DNA of 64,000 bases from Haloferax sp. Atlit-12N (GCF_003383095.1 NZ_PSYW01000002.1:124001-188000), one strand, 5' to 3'; shown: positions 1-9,962, counted from the stretch's first letter. The notes: generated from the letters alone by a model not told the origin. Program-made: numbers and translations.

Positions 1-540
1 GCGCTCCGGCTCCTTTATCGGGACGAGTTCGAAGCCGCGGCCGCGGATGGTCGTCGCGTGCTCCGCGTCGACGTCGAAGCTGTCGGCCGCGCGCGTGGTG
101 TAGTCGAACGCGAGCGCCTCCAGTGCGGCCTGTCCGACGGGGACGATGATGTGCGGGTTTATCATCCGAATCTCCGCGTTCAGGTAGGGCTCGCAGGTCG
201 CAACCTCGTTATCGGTCGGCCCGCGTTCGGGGTGGCGACAGCGCGTGAGGTACGTGAAAAAGACGTTCTGCACGTCCGGTTCGTCGGCGTCCGGGTCGGA
301 CCGAGCAAACCCGAGATCGCCGAGGATGCGCTGGACGCGCCGGCCGGCCTCGTCGCCGGTGAAGGGGACGCCCGTCCGCTCCGCGGCCGCGGTCGGAGCC
401 TCGCCGACGAACAGGAACTCCGCGCCCACGTCGCCGTAGCCGTGGACGACCTGCTCGCGCGTCTCGCAGAGCGCCGAGCAGTTCGTGCAGTCGGTGTCCA
501 TCGAGAAGGGGTTCCGGAACTGGCGTTGGTGTGCGTCCAC
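1..540 (-). CDS. Uracil-DNA glycosylase family protein (3' end outside window)
   Basis: The frame reads leftward off the window edge, so the C-terminus is missing. A family 4/5-type uracil-DNA glycosylase would remove uracil from deaminated DNA at the first step of base excision repair. Near the N-terminus there is a cysteine cluster (CTNCSALC), then GYGDVGAEFLFVGEAP, the usual active-site loop region of these Fe-S glycosylases, then a segment with TRCRHPE and NPHIIVPVG. These support the family assignment; the last Fe-S cysteines may lie beyond the edge. I start at the GTG at 540 because it keeps an NPF motif before the cysteines, common in haloarchaeal relatives as I recall; an ATG at 501 is the alternative. 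The roughly 250 bases between this gene and the next show nothing convincing. Confidence 0.85.
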   Translation of the reverse strand, partial: MDAHQRQFRNPFSMDTDCTNCSALCETREQVVHGYGDVGAEFLFVGEAPTAAAERTGVPFTGDEAGRRVQRILGDLGFARSDPDADEPDVQNVFFTYLTRCRHPERGPTDNEVATCEPYLNAEIRMINPHIIVPVGQAALEALAFDYTTRAADSFDVDAEHATTIRGRGFELVPIKEPER

Positions 541-787
541 ACCCTCGAATTCGGCTCCGGGACCAAAACCCGCCCGGTCCGCGCAGATAATCGAGTCGCA
601 CCCTCGCTGACGGGGTCATCCGAGCCGGCGAGTGCGTGGTGAAAGTGAACACAGGGCGAATCGGAGGAGACGCAGGTGAAGACGGCGCAGTCGTGCGAAT
701 CGCGGAATCGTGAAAAGCGGAAGTGAACTGAGCGGTGGCGAACGCGAGTCGGACGGTCGGCGGTGATTCGGCGGCCGGGAAGTCAGG

Positions 788-1111
788 TCAGCGGTCGATG
801 CCGCCCTGCGCCTTGATATCCATGATGTGGCGGACGTTCAGGTAAATCTCCTCGGGCGAGGTGTCGCCGTCGGGGTCGTAGAGGTCGCTGACGCGGTAGA
901 GGATGGCCGACACCTGCCGGCTCTCGGAGGACTCGCCGTAGATGTCGTCGGCGATGTCGCGGAGAAACGCGACGCGCTCGGGGTCCGCGGGGAAGTCGGC
1001 GTCCGAGTCCGGGGCCATCTCCCAGTCGACCTCGTCGGAGTCCGCGTCGGCGTCTGGGTTCGGGTTCGCATCCGCATTGGCGTCCCCGTCGAGTCGTCCG
1101 TCGTCGCTCAT
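788..1111 (-). CDS. Conserved haloarchaeal acidic protein, function unknown
   Basis: A 107-residue protein with no function I recognise. The first 40 residues are a low-complexity Asp/Ala/Asn/Pro tract (DANADANPNPDADADSD), probably disordered. The rest is predicted helical and well formed (residues about 45-107, including LRDIADDIYGE and YLNVRHIMDIKAQ). Its ATG overlaps the stop of the upstream mrp gene by four bases (ATGA), so the two are very likely co-translated and a link to Fe-S cluster handling is a reasonable guess, no more. A longer frame extends upstream to 1354 but lies inside mrp, so the start at 1111 is preferred. Confidence 0.75.
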   Translation of the reverse strand: MSDDGRLDGDANADANPNPDADADSDEVDWEMAPDSDADFPADPERVAFLRDIADDIYGESSESRQVSAILYRVSDLYDPDGDTSPEEIYLNVRHIMDIKAQGGIDR

Positions 1112-2157
1112 CGCTCGCTGACGGTCCGCCGCTGGACGACGCCGACCATGTCGGCGATGTTCTCGGTCATCACGCGGAACGCGTCGGCCGTCTCGTCGTC
1201 GTCTTCGAGGACGATGGGCTTGCCGCCGTCGCCGCCCTCGCGGACGGCCGGGTCGAGCGGGAGCGCCCCGAGGAACGGCAGGTCGTTCGACGCGGCGAAC
1301 TCGCGGCCGCCGCCCGCACCGAAGATGTCGTGGCGGTTCCCGCAGTCGGGACACCGGAACGTGCTCATGTTCTCGACGATTCCGAGGACGTTCGTGTCGT
1401 GCTTGCCGAACATCCGAAGTCCCTTGTTTGCGTCGTCGAGGGCGACGTTCTGCGGCGTCGTGACGATGACCGCGCCCGTGAGGGGGAGCGTCTGGAGGAT
1501 GGACAGTTGGGTGTCGCCCGTGCCCGGCGGCAGGTCAAGGACGAGGTAGTCGAGACTGCCCCACTCCACGTCCTCGACCAGTTGGGTGAGAAGCTGGTGG
1601 ACCATCGGACCGCGCCAGATGACTGGGTCGTCGTCGCCGACGAGGAAGGCCATCGACATGAGCTTCATCCCGTACTTCTCCGGCGGGACGATGGTCTGGT
1701 CTTGGGTCGCCTGCGGCGCTTCCTCGGCGGCGACCATCCGCGGGACGTTCGGCCCGTAGATGTCGGCGTCGAACAGGCCGACGCGCGCGCCGAGTTTCGA
1801 GAGGCCCGCCGCGAGGTTCACGGCGACCGTCGACTTCCCGACCCCGCCCTTCCCGGAGGCGACGGCGATGATGTTCTTCACGCCGGGGAGGACTTCCTCG
1901 TCGGGGTCGCGGTCGTTCGGAATCTTGGCGGTGAGGTCGGCCTCCAGTCCGTCCTCGGCGAGGACCTCGCGGATTCGACGGCCGATGTCCGTCTCCGCCG
2001 GGGAGTACGGGGCACCGAGCGCGAGCGAGATGCGGGCGGTGTCGCCGTCGACCTCGACGGCGTTCACCAGTCCGAGCGAGACGATGTCGTCTCCGAGTTC
2101 GGGGTCCTCGACCGCACGCAAGCGGTCGCGTACGTCGGCTTCGTCCATGTCCGTCAC
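1108..2157 (-). CDS. mrp: Mrp/NBP35-family P-loop ATPase, Fe-S cluster carrier
   Basis: A 349-residue cytosolic ATPase thought to bind and transfer 4Fe-4S clusters to target apoproteins. Residues 1-80 form a MIP18/DUF59 domain (EDPELGDDIVSLGLV). A deviant Walker A motif, GKGGVGKST, lies at about 102-110, followed by the FDADIYGPNVPRM switch segment. A CPDC pair near residues 269-272 fits the cluster-binding cysteines at the dimer interface. The protein has the full length of the family. A second in-frame ATG three codons downstream is an equally good start. A TATA-like CTCTTAT on the minus strand near 2180 fits a very short leader. It is co-translated with the small acidic gene downstream. 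Confidence 0.95.
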   Translation of the reverse strand: MTDMDEADVRDRLRAVEDPELGDDIVSLGLVNAVEVDGDTARISLALGAPYSPAETDIGRRIREVLAEDGLEADLTAKIPNDRDPDEEVLPGVKNIIAVASGKGGVGKSTVAVNLAAGLSKLGARVGLFDADIYGPNVPRMVAAEEAPQATQDQTIVPPEKYGMKLMSMAFLVGDDDPVIWRGPMVHQLLTQLVEDVEWGSLDYLVLDLPPGTGDTQLSILQTLPLTGAVIVTTPQNVALDDANKGLRMFGKHDTNVLGIVENMSTFRCPDCGNRHDIFGAGGGREFAASNDLPFLGALPLDPAVREGGDGGKPIVLEDDDETADAFRVMTENIADMVGVVQRRTVSER

Positions 2158-2241
2158 TCCGGCGGTGCGGCCGATAAGAGTTTTGTAAGGACCGGTCGGG
2201 GATGGCTACCGAGACGGTGGCGACGACCGCACCCGAAGACG

Positions 2242-2249
2242 TTTAAATT
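2242..2249 (+). promoter_or_regulatory. TATA box for a leaderless GTG gene
   Basis: The sequence TTTAAATT is centred 25 bases before the GTG at 2270, so transcription should begin at or within a base or two of the start codon. This spacing is what selects the GTG start for the lipoprotein gene. Confidence 0.6.
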
Positions 2250-2269
2250 CTGTTTGGGAACAAACATTA

Positions 2270-3640
2270 GTGCCCTCTCCTCACGGTCCTTGTTCTGACA
2301 GACGAGCCTTCTCTAGACGCCGACTCCTCGCAGCGCTCGGAACCGGCGCGACGGTTTCACTCGCGGGGTGTTCGGCGACGAATCGTCGCACGACTGTCTC
2401 CGGGTCGTGGCAGACGCGCGGGTACGACCCCGCTCGTACCGGCGCGCCTGAAGACGTATCTGGACCGGAACCCCCACTTAAGCGGCGATGGAAGGCCGAC
2501 TTCGTCGGTGACTGGAATCAATCTTCACCGGTCGTCGCCGGTGACACCGTCTACCTCGGGTCGATGACCGGAGGAATGTCTGGAAGGGAGACCGAAACCT
2601 ACCTCAACGCCTTCGACGCCAGTACTGGCGAGGGTCGGTGGACGCGGTCCATAGAGCAACACACCCCGAAATACAACAGTTCGTACGCCGACTCCCTCAC
2701 CGCGAGTGACGACGGCCTCTTCATCCAGACGTTCCGGGGCTTACGTGCCCTTGACTTCGACGGCACCGAACGATGGAAATTCGAGAATACCGGTCCTCGA
2801 TTTCTCGCAGATACCTGCCACCCGGCCATCACCGACGGCGTCGTTTACACCGGAACCTACGGGTCGACACGAGTTCGGGATGAAGACGACGAGTACAGCG
2901 GCTCAGAAGGTCTGTTCGCTCTCGACGCCTCAGACGGGAGTCTCCTGTGGGAGTACAGACCGGACGAGTACGCGACCGACCTGACGTTCAGTCCGACTGT
3001 CGCCGGTGGAACGGTCTATCTCTGCTTTCTCGGACGCGCTATCGTCGCACTCGACACCGCCGACGGCGAGGTGCAGTGGACGAGAGCGGTTCCTGCGGAC
3101 ACGCCCGCAACCGTGCGAAACGGAACGGCGTACGTCGCAACGCAAGTCTTCCACGAGCGTGACGACACGTATGAGTACAGACTGTACGCGTTAGACGCCG
3201 AAACCGGCGAGACAGTATGGGACCGACCCGTCGGTGGTGCGTGGTCGTCACGGGGAATCTCACACGACGGGTCTGCGCTCTATCTCTCGAGTGACCGCTA
3301 CCTGCTGTCGCTCGATGCCGAGACCGGTGAGGTGCGGTGGCGTGCCTTCGGCGATGCGAGCGACTGGTCCGAGATTGGATGGTTCGACGACGACCACGCA
3401 CCGATTTCCGGCTGGGGCGTCCCCGTCGTTATCGATGATGTGGTCTACGCGGGCGACGGTGAATACGGAACGCTCGTCGCACTCGACAGTGAGACAGGTG
3501 AACTCCTCGATGCCGCACCGAAACGACGATGGGGAGCGAGCGGCACAGAAGGTTCGCCTGCAGTCGCAGACGGTGTCGCGTTCTACACGACACCGCACTT
3601 CCTCCACGCCGTCGACACGAACGTCTTCGAGTTTTGGTGA
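2270..3640 (+). CDS. Tat-exported lipoprotein with PQQ-like beta-propeller repeats
   Basis: A 456-residue secreted protein. The N-terminus has the twin-arginine pattern RRRLLAALG (about 16-24) followed by a lipobox LAGC with the lipidated cysteine near residue 34, so it should be folded in the cytoplasm, exported by Tat and anchored to the outer face of the membrane. The remainder carries repeated blade signatures such as VALDTADGEVQW, ALDAETGETVW and SLDAETGEVRW, typical of PQQ-like/WD-type eight-bladed propellers. No substrate can be deduced; such proteins act as scaffolds as often as quinoprotein enzymes. The start is GTG, set by the TATA box at 2242. It stands alone between the divergent mrp gene and moaA. 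Confidence 0.9.
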   Translation: MPSPHGPCSDRRAFSRRRLLAALGTGATVSLAGCSATNRRTTVSGSWQTRGYDPARTGAPEDVSGPEPPLKRRWKADFVGDWNQSSPVVAGDTVYLGSMTGGMSGRETETYLNAFDASTGEGRWTRSIEQHTPKYNSSYADSLTASDDGLFIQTFRGLRALDFDGTERWKFENTGPRFLADTCHPAITDGVVYTGTYGSTRVRDEDDEYSGSEGLFALDASDGSLLWEYRPDEYATDLTFSPTVAGGTVYLCFLGRAIVALDTADGEVQWTRAVPADTPATVRNGTAYVATQVFHERDDTYEYRLYALDAETGETVWDRPVGGAWSSRGISHDGSALYLSSDRYLLSLDAETGEVRWRAFGDASDWSEIGWFDDDHAPISGWGVPVVIDDVVYAGDGEYGTLVALDSETGELLDAAPKRRWGASGTEGSPAVADGVAFYTTPHFLHAVDTNVFEFW

Positions 3641-3716
3641 GTTGTAACTAATATTAGTTACCCTGTCCCGGTCATCGACAGCGAATTTATCAACGTACGC
3701 TCCCAGAATTCGGTAT

Positions 3717-4676
3717 ATGGTGCTGGTGGACGACTTTGGCCGCGAGGTAACCGGCGTTCGAATCTCTCTGACCGACCGGTGTAACTTCGACTGCGTCTAC
3801 TGCCACAACGAGGGGCTAGGCGACACGCGCGGGCCGATGGACCCTGCCGACGAGGAGATGAGTACCGATGACGTGGTCCGGTTTCTCGAAGTCGTCGAGG
3901 AGTACGGCGTCGAGAAGGTGAAGTTCACCGGCGGCGAACCGATGCTTCGCTCGGACCTCGAAGAGATTATCCGCCGGACGCCCGACTCGATGGAGACCTC
4001 GCTCACCACGAACGGGACGTTCCTCGGCGACCGCGCCGAGGACCTCGTCGCGGCCGGACTCGACCGCGTGAACGTCTCGCAGGACGCCCTCGACCCCGAG
4101 GCGTTCGCTCAAATCACCAAGTCCGGCGCGTACGACAAGGTGATGGAAGGCGTCAAGGCCGCGGTCGACGCCGGCCTCACGCCCGTGAAGCTCAACATGG
4201 TCGTGTTCACGAAGACCGCGGGCCACGTCGAGGAGATGGTCGAGTACGTCGCCGAAAACGAGGGGCTACAGCTCCAACTCATCCAGTACATGCCCGAACT
4301 GACGGGCCGCCCGGAGTGGAACATCGACATCGAACGGGTCCACCGGTGGCTGGCCGACCTCGCCGACGAGGTGGAAGTTCGCGACATGCACCACCGCCGC
4401 CGCTACTACGTCGGCGAGGGGATGGTCGAAATCGTCGACCCCGTGGAGAACCCCGAGTTCTGCGCCAACTGCCATCGCGTGCGCGTAACACACCAAGGTT
4501 ACCTCAAGGGCTGTCTCAACCGCAACGACGACCTCCGTCCGATGGGTGAGATGACGCGAGAAGAAATCCGCGAGACGTTCGAGGCTGTCGTCGCCAACCG
4601 CGTGCCGTACTACGGCGAGTACCTCGTCCGCGACGACGACGGCTGGACCATCAACGAAGAGTACATCGGGGCCTGA
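3717..4676 (+). CDS. moaA: GTP 3',8-cyclase MoaA (molybdenum cofactor synthesis)
   Basis: A 319-residue radical SAM enzyme catalysing the first step of molybdopterin synthesis, conversion of GTP to 3',8-cyclo-GTP. The SAM-binding 4Fe-4S cluster ligands are Cys22, Cys26 and Cys29 (CNFDCVYC). The second, substrate-binding cluster is formed by the C-terminal CANCHR cysteines and a third in LKGC. The glycine-rich KFTGGEP motif is present. The terminal GG dipeptide seen in many bacterial MoaA proteins is absent and the protein ends in YIGA. A TATA-like element (GAATTTAT) about 30 bases upstream suggests a leaderless transcript. No other moa genes lie nearby. Confidence 0.96.
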   Translation: MVLVDDFGREVTGVRISLTDRCNFDCVYCHNEGLGDTRGPMDPADEEMSTDDVVRFLEVVEEYGVEKVKFTGGEPMLRSDLEEIIRRTPDSMETSLTTNGTFLGDRAEDLVAAGLDRVNVSQDALDPEAFAQITKSGAYDKVMEGVKAAVDAGLTPVKLNMVVFTKTAGHVEEMVEYVAENEGLQLQLIQYMPELTGRPEWNIDIERVHRWLADLADEVEVRDMHHRRRYYVGEGMVEIVDPVENPEFCANCHRVRVTHQGYLKGCLNRNDDLRPMGEMTREEIRETFEAVVANRVPYYGEYLVRDDDGWTINEEYIGA

Positions 4677-4730
4677 ACGGCGGCCGTCCCGACGCACGAG
4701 CTTTTGTCCTCCGGGAACCTCTCGGGGCGC

Positions 4731-5615
4731 ATGACTGTCACCGTCGAGCGAGTGGTCCTCGCGACGGACGGAAGCGAACCCGCGGGAACTGCCGCGACCC
4801 ACGCGCTGTTTCTCGCTCGCGTCCTCGACGCGCCGCTTCACGTCGTCTCCGCGACCGGCACGTCGCCGGCGGCCGCCGAGACCGCCGCACCGTCCGCAAG
4901 CGCCGCCTTCGAAGCGGAGGAGGCCGTCGGCGCGGTCGTCCGTCGTGCGCTCCTCGCGGACGTCCGCGCGACCTCGGAAGTCGCCGAGGGTCCGGCCGCG
5001 GTCGTCGTGGAGCGCGCCGTCGGCGAGGGGGATCTGCTCGTCATCGGGCGGCGCGGACAGACCGGTTCCGGTCGGTTCCTCGTCGGGGCGGTCGCAGAGC
5101 GGCTTCTCGGCGCGCCGCCGGTCCCGACGCTCGCGGTTCCGGCGGCGGCGACCGACCCAGACTACCGGACGGTTGCGCTTCTCGCGGACGGTGAGTCGTC
5201 GTCGGGGTCGGCTGCGCCGCTCGCCCGCCGCATCGCCGCGGCGACCCGCGCGACGCTCCAACCGCTCGCCATCGTAGACGGCCGCGATGCCGCAATCGCG
5301 TCGACGGAGCGCCTCCGAGCGCTCGAAGCTGAGGCCCGAGACCGACTGAACGGCGTCGTCGCCGCGGCCGCGAGAGACGCTGTCGAGTCCGGCGGAACCG
5401 TCCGAACCGGCGAGTACGCGGCCGAACTGCTGGCGCACGTCGAACGGGTGGGGGCCGACGTGGTCGTCGTCGGCGGTGGGAGGCCCGGCGGCGAGAGCCG
5501 GCGACCCCGGCGCACGGAACACCGCGCCGGTGGGGTCGTCGCCAGTCGAGTCGTCCGCCACGCGGGAGTTCCGGTCCTCGTCGTCCCGAGCGTGAGTGAC
5601 AGTGTAAAACGCTGA
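4731..5615 (+). CDS. Tandem universal stress protein (two UspA domains)
   Basis: A 294-residue protein made of two Usp alpha/beta domains. The first (about 1-145) starts RVVLATDGSEPAGTAA and ends with the ATP-type loop VIGRRGQTGSGRFLVGAVAERLL. The second (about 150-290) starts YRTVALLADGESS and contains DVVVVGGGRPGG before VASRVVRHAGVPVLVV. The first domain keeps the G-2x-G-9x-G nucleotide-binding spacing; the second is looser. A cytosolic stress or regulatory role is known for the family; the ligand here is not visible. The ATG at 4731 begins the conserved beta strand; an upstream extension to 4704 adds no family sequence. Confidence 0.88.
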   Translation: MTVTVERVVLATDGSEPAGTAATHALFLARVLDAPLHVVSATGTSPAAAETAAPSASAAFEAEEAVGAVVRRALLADVRATSEVAEGPAAVVVERAVGEGDLLVIGRRGQTGSGRFLVGAVAERLLGAPPVPTLAVPAAATDPDYRTVALLADGESSSGSAAPLARRIAAATRATLQPLAIVDGRDAAIASTERLRALEAEARDRLNGVVAAAARDAVESGGTVRTGEYAAELLAHVERVGADVVVVGGGRPGGESRRPRRTEHRAGGVVASRVVRHAGVPVLVVPSVSDSVKR

Positions 5616-5789
5616 ACTAGTTTTTAGAAGTTCCATTCAATTTATACGTCCCCACTACTCAGGGTAGCGTGTTGATTGTACGTTCAGTCAGCCGGCGTTC
5701 GGCGTGGACGTACGACTGCGTTCGTCTCTCCCCCATCCCCACCGGCGGACGCGATTCAACATCCGAACCCCACCACCCCTCTACACTCC

Positions 5790-7415
5790 ATGAAACTCTC
5801 ACGTGCACTCGTGGTCTTGCTGGTCGTCTTGGTCGCCGTACCGAGCCCAGCGATGGCCGGCATCGTCGGTGAACCGAACCTTCAGGCGTACGCGCCGAGC
5901 AACAAACTCGTTCCCGGGCAGGAGACCTCCCTGAACGTCGTCGTGACTAACTACGGCGGTGACAGCGAATACCGGAAGTTCTCCTCGTCGGAGAGTTCGG
6001 GAACGCTGAGCGACCAGCAGCGCTCGGCGCTCGAAGCCCAGGTCAAATCGACGCGGAACGTCAGGCTCACACTCGAATCCGGTGACGCGCCGGTCGAGGT
6101 GAACACCGCGACACTCCCGGTCGGCGACATCCCGCACGCGACCCAGCGGGACGCCTCGTTCTCCGTCTCAGTCAAGGAGAACGCCACGCCGGGGACCTAC
6201 GAGATGACGCTCGTCGCGAAGTACGAACACGACTCGTCCGTCCGCGACGACGGTGACGTGCAGAACGAAGAGGAGAAGACCGAAGAGATTCCCGTCACTG
6301 TCGTCGTCGAGCAGGCCCCGCGCTTCGAGGTCGTCTCCGTGAACACGACCGCCCAGGTCGGCGGCAGCGGGACGACCACCGTCACGATGCGCAACGTCGG
6401 GTCGCTCCCCGCGTTCGACTCGTCCGTCACCGCGACCTCGCAGAACCCCTCGATAACGTTCGGTCAGTCCGCCTCCGCGACCCGGTACGCCGGCTCGTGG
6501 GGCGTCAACGAGACGCGCCAACTCGAATACGAGACGAGCGTCGCGTCCTCCGCCGCCGTCCAGCAGTACGCCCTCTCGCTCGGCGTGAGCTACGAGGACG
6601 AAGACGGCGTCGCCAAGCAGTCGAAGAATATCGCCACCGGCGTGAGGCCGGTGGCCGAACAGGAGTTCTCCATCGACGCCGAGCAGTCGACGCTCCGCGT
6701 CGGCCGCGAGACCACCGTCAGCGGGACGCTCACGAACGACGGCCCGCAGACGGCTCGCGACGCCGTGCTCACTATCTCCTCGAAGTCGCCGAACACGAAC
6801 ATCAAGGAGACCGAGTACGCGCTCGGCACCCTCGGAGTCGGCGAGTCTTCGGACTTCTCGTTCTCGGTCGAAGTGACCGACTCCGCGGACGCCGGCCAGC
6901 GGCAACTGAGCTACACGGTCGAGTACCGCAACTCCGAGGGCGACACCCAGCAGTCGAAGGAACTCCTGATGAACGCCGAGGTGAAACCCAAGCAGAACCT
7001 CTTCGGCGTGACCGTAAAGAACGGGAGCATCGAGGCGGGCGACTCGCAGACCGTCACGCTCGTCGTGACCAACAACGGCGATGAGACCTACCGCAACATC
7101 GACGCCAAGGCCTTCGCCGACAGCCCGCTGACGCTTAACGACGACACCGCGTTCATCCAAGAGCTCGGCCCCGGCGAGTCGACCGAGATTCCCCTCGAAC
7201 TGAGCGTCGGTTCCTCGGCCAACCCGAAGGCCTACTCCTTCGACATCGACTTCCAGTACGAAAACGAGGACGGCGAGCGCAAACTCTCCGACCAGTATCC
7301 GGTCGCTATCGACGTCACCGAAGCGAGTGGCGGCGGCGGCCTCTCGATGCCCCTCGTCGGCGGTCTCGTCGTCGTCGGACTCGGCGTCGTCGGCTTCCTC
7401 TGGTACCGCCGCTAA
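5790..7415 (+). CDS. Secreted, membrane-anchored beta-sandwich protein (COG1361/NEW3-like)
   Basis: A 541-residue surface protein. It has a Sec signal peptide (KLSRALVVLLVVLVAVPSPAMAG), several repeated immunoglobulin-like/NEW3-CARDB-type modules marked by VVTNYGGD, TMRNVGSL, TLTNDGPQ and VVTNNGDET, and a C-terminal anchor (a GGGG linker, one membrane helix, then WYRR). Most of the protein therefore sits outside the cell. It lies 21 bases upstream of the MMPL exporter, so they are almost certainly one transcript and this protein may be its external partner. The ATG at 5790 is chosen because it begins the signal peptide. A TATA box (ATTTATAC) near 5640 gives a leader of about 125 bases. Confidence 0.85.
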   Translation: MKLSRALVVLLVVLVAVPSPAMAGIVGEPNLQAYAPSNKLVPGQETSLNVVVTNYGGDSEYRKFSSSESSGTLSDQQRSALEAQVKSTRNVRLTLESGDAPVEVNTATLPVGDIPHATQRDASFSVSVKENATPGTYEMTLVAKYEHDSSVRDDGDVQNEEEKTEEIPVTVVVEQAPRFEVVSVNTTAQVGGSGTTTVTMRNVGSLPAFDSSVTATSQNPSITFGQSASATRYAGSWGVNETRQLEYETSVASSAAVQQYALSLGVSYEDEDGVAKQSKNIATGVRPVAEQEFSIDAEQSTLRVGRETTVSGTLTNDGPQTARDAVLTISSKSPNTNIKETEYALGTLGVGESSDFSFSVEVTDSADAGQRQLSYTVEYRNSEGDTQQSKELLMNAEVKPKQNLFGVTVKNGSIEAGDSQTVTLVVTNNGDETYRNIDAKAFADSPLTLNDDTAFIQELGPGESTEIPLELSVGSSANPKAYSFDIDFQYENEDGERKLSDQYPVAIDVTEASGGGGLSMPLVGGLVVVGLGVVGFLWYRR

Positions 7416-7436
7416 CCGCCCCACTTTCCCCCCACA

Positions 7437-9914
7437 ATGATAGACTACGAAGTGTACGTCGACCGCCTCGGCGGGTTCATCGTCGAGAACCCCGGGAGAG
7501 TCGTGGCGCTGTTCTTCGTGCTGACGCTCGTCTTCGGGGCCGGACTCGGCAACATCTCGACCGACTCCGGCACCTCGCAGTTCACCGAAGACTCGCCCGC
7601 ACAGGAAGCCCTCGACGACGTCAACCGGGAGTTCTCACCCGCGTTCGAGACGAGTTCGGGGAGCACCCAACTCATCCAACGGGACGATAACGTCCTCTCG
7701 AAACCGGCGATGCTCGACATGTTGCGGCTCCAAGAGCGCATCTTGAGCCGGCCCGACCTCCGGGCGACATCCGCGTCGAGCGTCGCGTCCACGGTCGCCC
7801 AGACGCTGGACCCGTCGGCGACGACCCTTGACGAACAGATAGACGCGCTCGAATCGGCCTCGCCGAGTGAGGTCCGCGCGGCGGCCAAGCAGGCGACCGC
7901 GAACCCGCAGGTCTCGTCGCTCCTGAGCGACGACTTCAACCGCCAGTCCGTCGAGGCCTCCTCGACCATCGGCGTCGTGAGTCACGTGGTACCCGGCCTC
8001 TCGTCGAGCGCCGGCACCTCCGGAACCAGCCCGATGACGGGCATCCAAGAGGAGATACAGACGATGACCTCCGTCTCGGACAGCGACATTCGTGTGTTCG
8101 GGAGCGGCATCATCTCCGGCGAGTTAGGCAACGTCATCGCCGACTCGCTCCTGCTCGTGGTTCCGGCGGCGGTGCTCCTCATCTTCGGATTCCTCGTCGT
8201 CGCCTACCGCGACCCCATCGACCTGCTACTCGGCGTCATCTCGCTCGTCATCGCCGTCATCTGGACGTTCGGGTTCATGGGCCTCGCGGGCATCGCGTTC
8301 AGCCAGATGCTCATCGCGGTGCCGCCGCTGTTGCTCGCGGTCGGTATCGACTTCGGGCTCCACGCGGTGAACCGCTACCGCGAGGAGCGCGTCAAAGACT
8401 TCGCGCCGGTCCCCTCGATGCGGACCACCATCAAACAGCTCTCGGTCGCGTTCTTCATCGTCACCGGCACGACCGTCCTCGGGTTCCTCGCGAACGCCAC
8501 AAGCGACCTCGCGCCCATCCGCGACTTCGGTGTCGTCGCGGCGGTCGGTATCATCTTCACGTTCCTCGTCTTCGGGGTGTTCCTCCCCGCGGCGAAGCTC
8601 TACGCCGACGAACTCCGCGAGCAGTACAACGTGCCCGAGTTCGCCTCCGCCCCCCTCGGAGGCGAGGGCGGCACGCTCGCGCGAGTCCTGTCCGGCGGCG
8701 TCATCATCGGCCGGAAAGCCCCCCGCGCGTTCCTCGTGGTCATCCTGCTCACGACGGTCGTCGTAGGCGCGTACGGAACTGGCGTCGACACGACGTTCTC
8801 CCAGGAGGACTTCCTCCCGCCGGAGGACCAACCCGCCTACCTCCAACAGCTTCCCGAGCCGTTCAAACCCGGCGTCTACACCGTCACGAAAGACCTGAAC
8901 TACCTCGAAGACAACTTCGAGAGCACGCAGGGTGACAGCGTGACAATATACATCGAGGGACAGTTACGACAGGACTCGTCCCTCGAGATGATTCACCGCA
9001 ACGGCGAGGACCCGCCAGAGTCGTTCGTGACGGACGACCGCCGCGCGGAGGCGACGAGCATCGTCACGGTCATCCAGAGCTACGCGGAACAGAACCCCGA
9101 GTTCGCCGCGCTCGTCGCCCGGAACGACGCCGATGGTAACGGCATCCCCGACGACAATCTCGAGACGATATACGACGAACTCCTCAGTTCGCCGGTATCG
9201 GACCAGGCGTCGTCGTACATCACGGAAGACTACCGGCAGACGCGCATCGTCTACACCGTCGAGGGCGACGCCACGCAGGACGAAATCGTCGCCGACGGGA
9301 ACGCCGTCGCCGAGCGCCTCCGTATGGACGCCACAGCGACGGGGAGCACCGTCGTCTTCAAGGGTGTCTCCGACACGATTCTACTGTCGGCCATCGAGAG
9401 CCTCACCGTCGCGCTCGCCGCGACTGCGCTGTTCCTGGTGTTCATCTACCAACTGCTCGAAGGGCAGTGGACGCTCGGCGTGGTGAACCTCGTGCCCATC
9501 GTCGTCTCCATCGCGCTCCTCGCCGGGACGATGCGCTATCTCGGCATCCCGCTGAACGCGTTGACGGCGACGATTCTCTCTATCGCCATCGGGCTGGGTA
9601 TCGACTACTCCGCCCACGTGGTCCACCGGTTCGCCGACGAGTACAACACCGAAGGTCACGACCTCGACGAGGCGCTTCGGCTGACCGTCGGCGGGACCGG
9701 GGGCGCACTCACCGGGAGTATGCTCACCACGACCACGGGCCTCGGCGTCCTCGCCATCGCCATCACCCCCGTCCTCGGACAGTTCGGGGTCGTGACCGCG
9801 CTGAGTATCTTCTACTCGTATCTCACCGCGCTCCTCGTCACGCCCTCGGCCATCGTCCTCTGGGAGCGGTTGACCCAGCAGGACACCGCCACCGCGGTAC
9901 CAACGTCCCCCTGA
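7437..9914 (+). CDS. RND/MMPL-family exporter with sterol-sensing-like domains
   Basis: An 825-residue membrane transporter of the RND superfamily (MmpL/HpnN/Patched-like), driven by ion exchange and usually moving lipids or hydrophobic compounds. It has the family's duplicated layout: one membrane helix near residues 20-40, a large external loop, a five-helix bundle from about 235, a cytoplasmic segment, another lone helix near 440, a second external loop, and a final five-helix bundle from about 645 (including AIGLGIDYSAHVVHRF). The equivalent acidic motif in the first half is AVGIDFGLHAVNRYREE. The substrate is unknown. It is flanked by a secreted beta-sandwich protein and, downstream, a zinc-ribbon membrane protein and a TetR regulator. 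Confidence 0.92.
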   Translation: MIDYEVYVDRLGGFIVENPGRVVALFFVLTLVFGAGLGNISTDSGTSQFTEDSPAQEALDDVNREFSPAFETSSGSTQLIQRDDNVLSKPAMLDMLRLQERILSRPDLRATSASSVASTVAQTLDPSATTLDEQIDALESASPSEVRAAAKQATANPQVSSLLSDDFNRQSVEASSTIGVVSHVVPGLSSSAGTSGTSPMTGIQEEIQTMTSVSDSDIRVFGSGIISGELGNVIADSLLLVVPAAVLLIFGFLVVAYRDPIDLLLGVISLVIAVIWTFGFMGLAGIAFSQMLIAVPPLLLAVGIDFGLHAVNRYREERVKDFAPVPSMRTTIKQLSVAFFIVTGTTVLGFLANATSDLAPIRDFGVVAAVGIIFTFLVFGVFLPAAKLYADELREQYNVPEFASAPLGGEGGTLARVLSGGVIIGRKAPRAFLVVILLTTVVVGAYGTGVDTTFSQEDFLPPEDQPAYLQQLPEPFKPGVYTVTKDLNYLEDNFESTQGDSVTIYIEGQLRQDSSLEMIHRNGEDPPESFVTDDRRAEATSIVTVIQSYAEQNPEFAALVARNDADGNGIPDDNLETIYDELLSSPVSDQASSYITEDYRQTRIVYTVEGDATQDEIVADGNAVAERLRMDATATGSTVVFKGVSDTILLSAIESLTVALAATALFLVFIYQLLEGQWTLGVVNLVPIVVSIALLAGTMRYLGIPLNALTATILSIAIGLGIDYSAHVVHRFADEYNTEGHDLDEALRLTVGGTGGALTGSMLTTTTGLGVLAIAITPVLGQFGVVTALSIFYSYLTALLVTPSAIVLWERLTQQDTATAVPTSP

Positions 9915-9962
9915 CGCATCGCCTTCCCAAATTCAGTTTGCCCCTGCCCCGGCCCCCACGCC

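Noticed and set aside
541..787. Small gene upstream of the uracil-DNA glycosylase
   Set aside because: Frames here are extensions of shadow frames from the glycosylase gene, and no start signal or conserved sequence is seen.
4266..5636. 456-codon frame on the minus strand over moaA and the Usp gene
   Set aside because: Its composition is Arg/Asp-rich, it has no motifs, and it overlaps two confidently identified genes.
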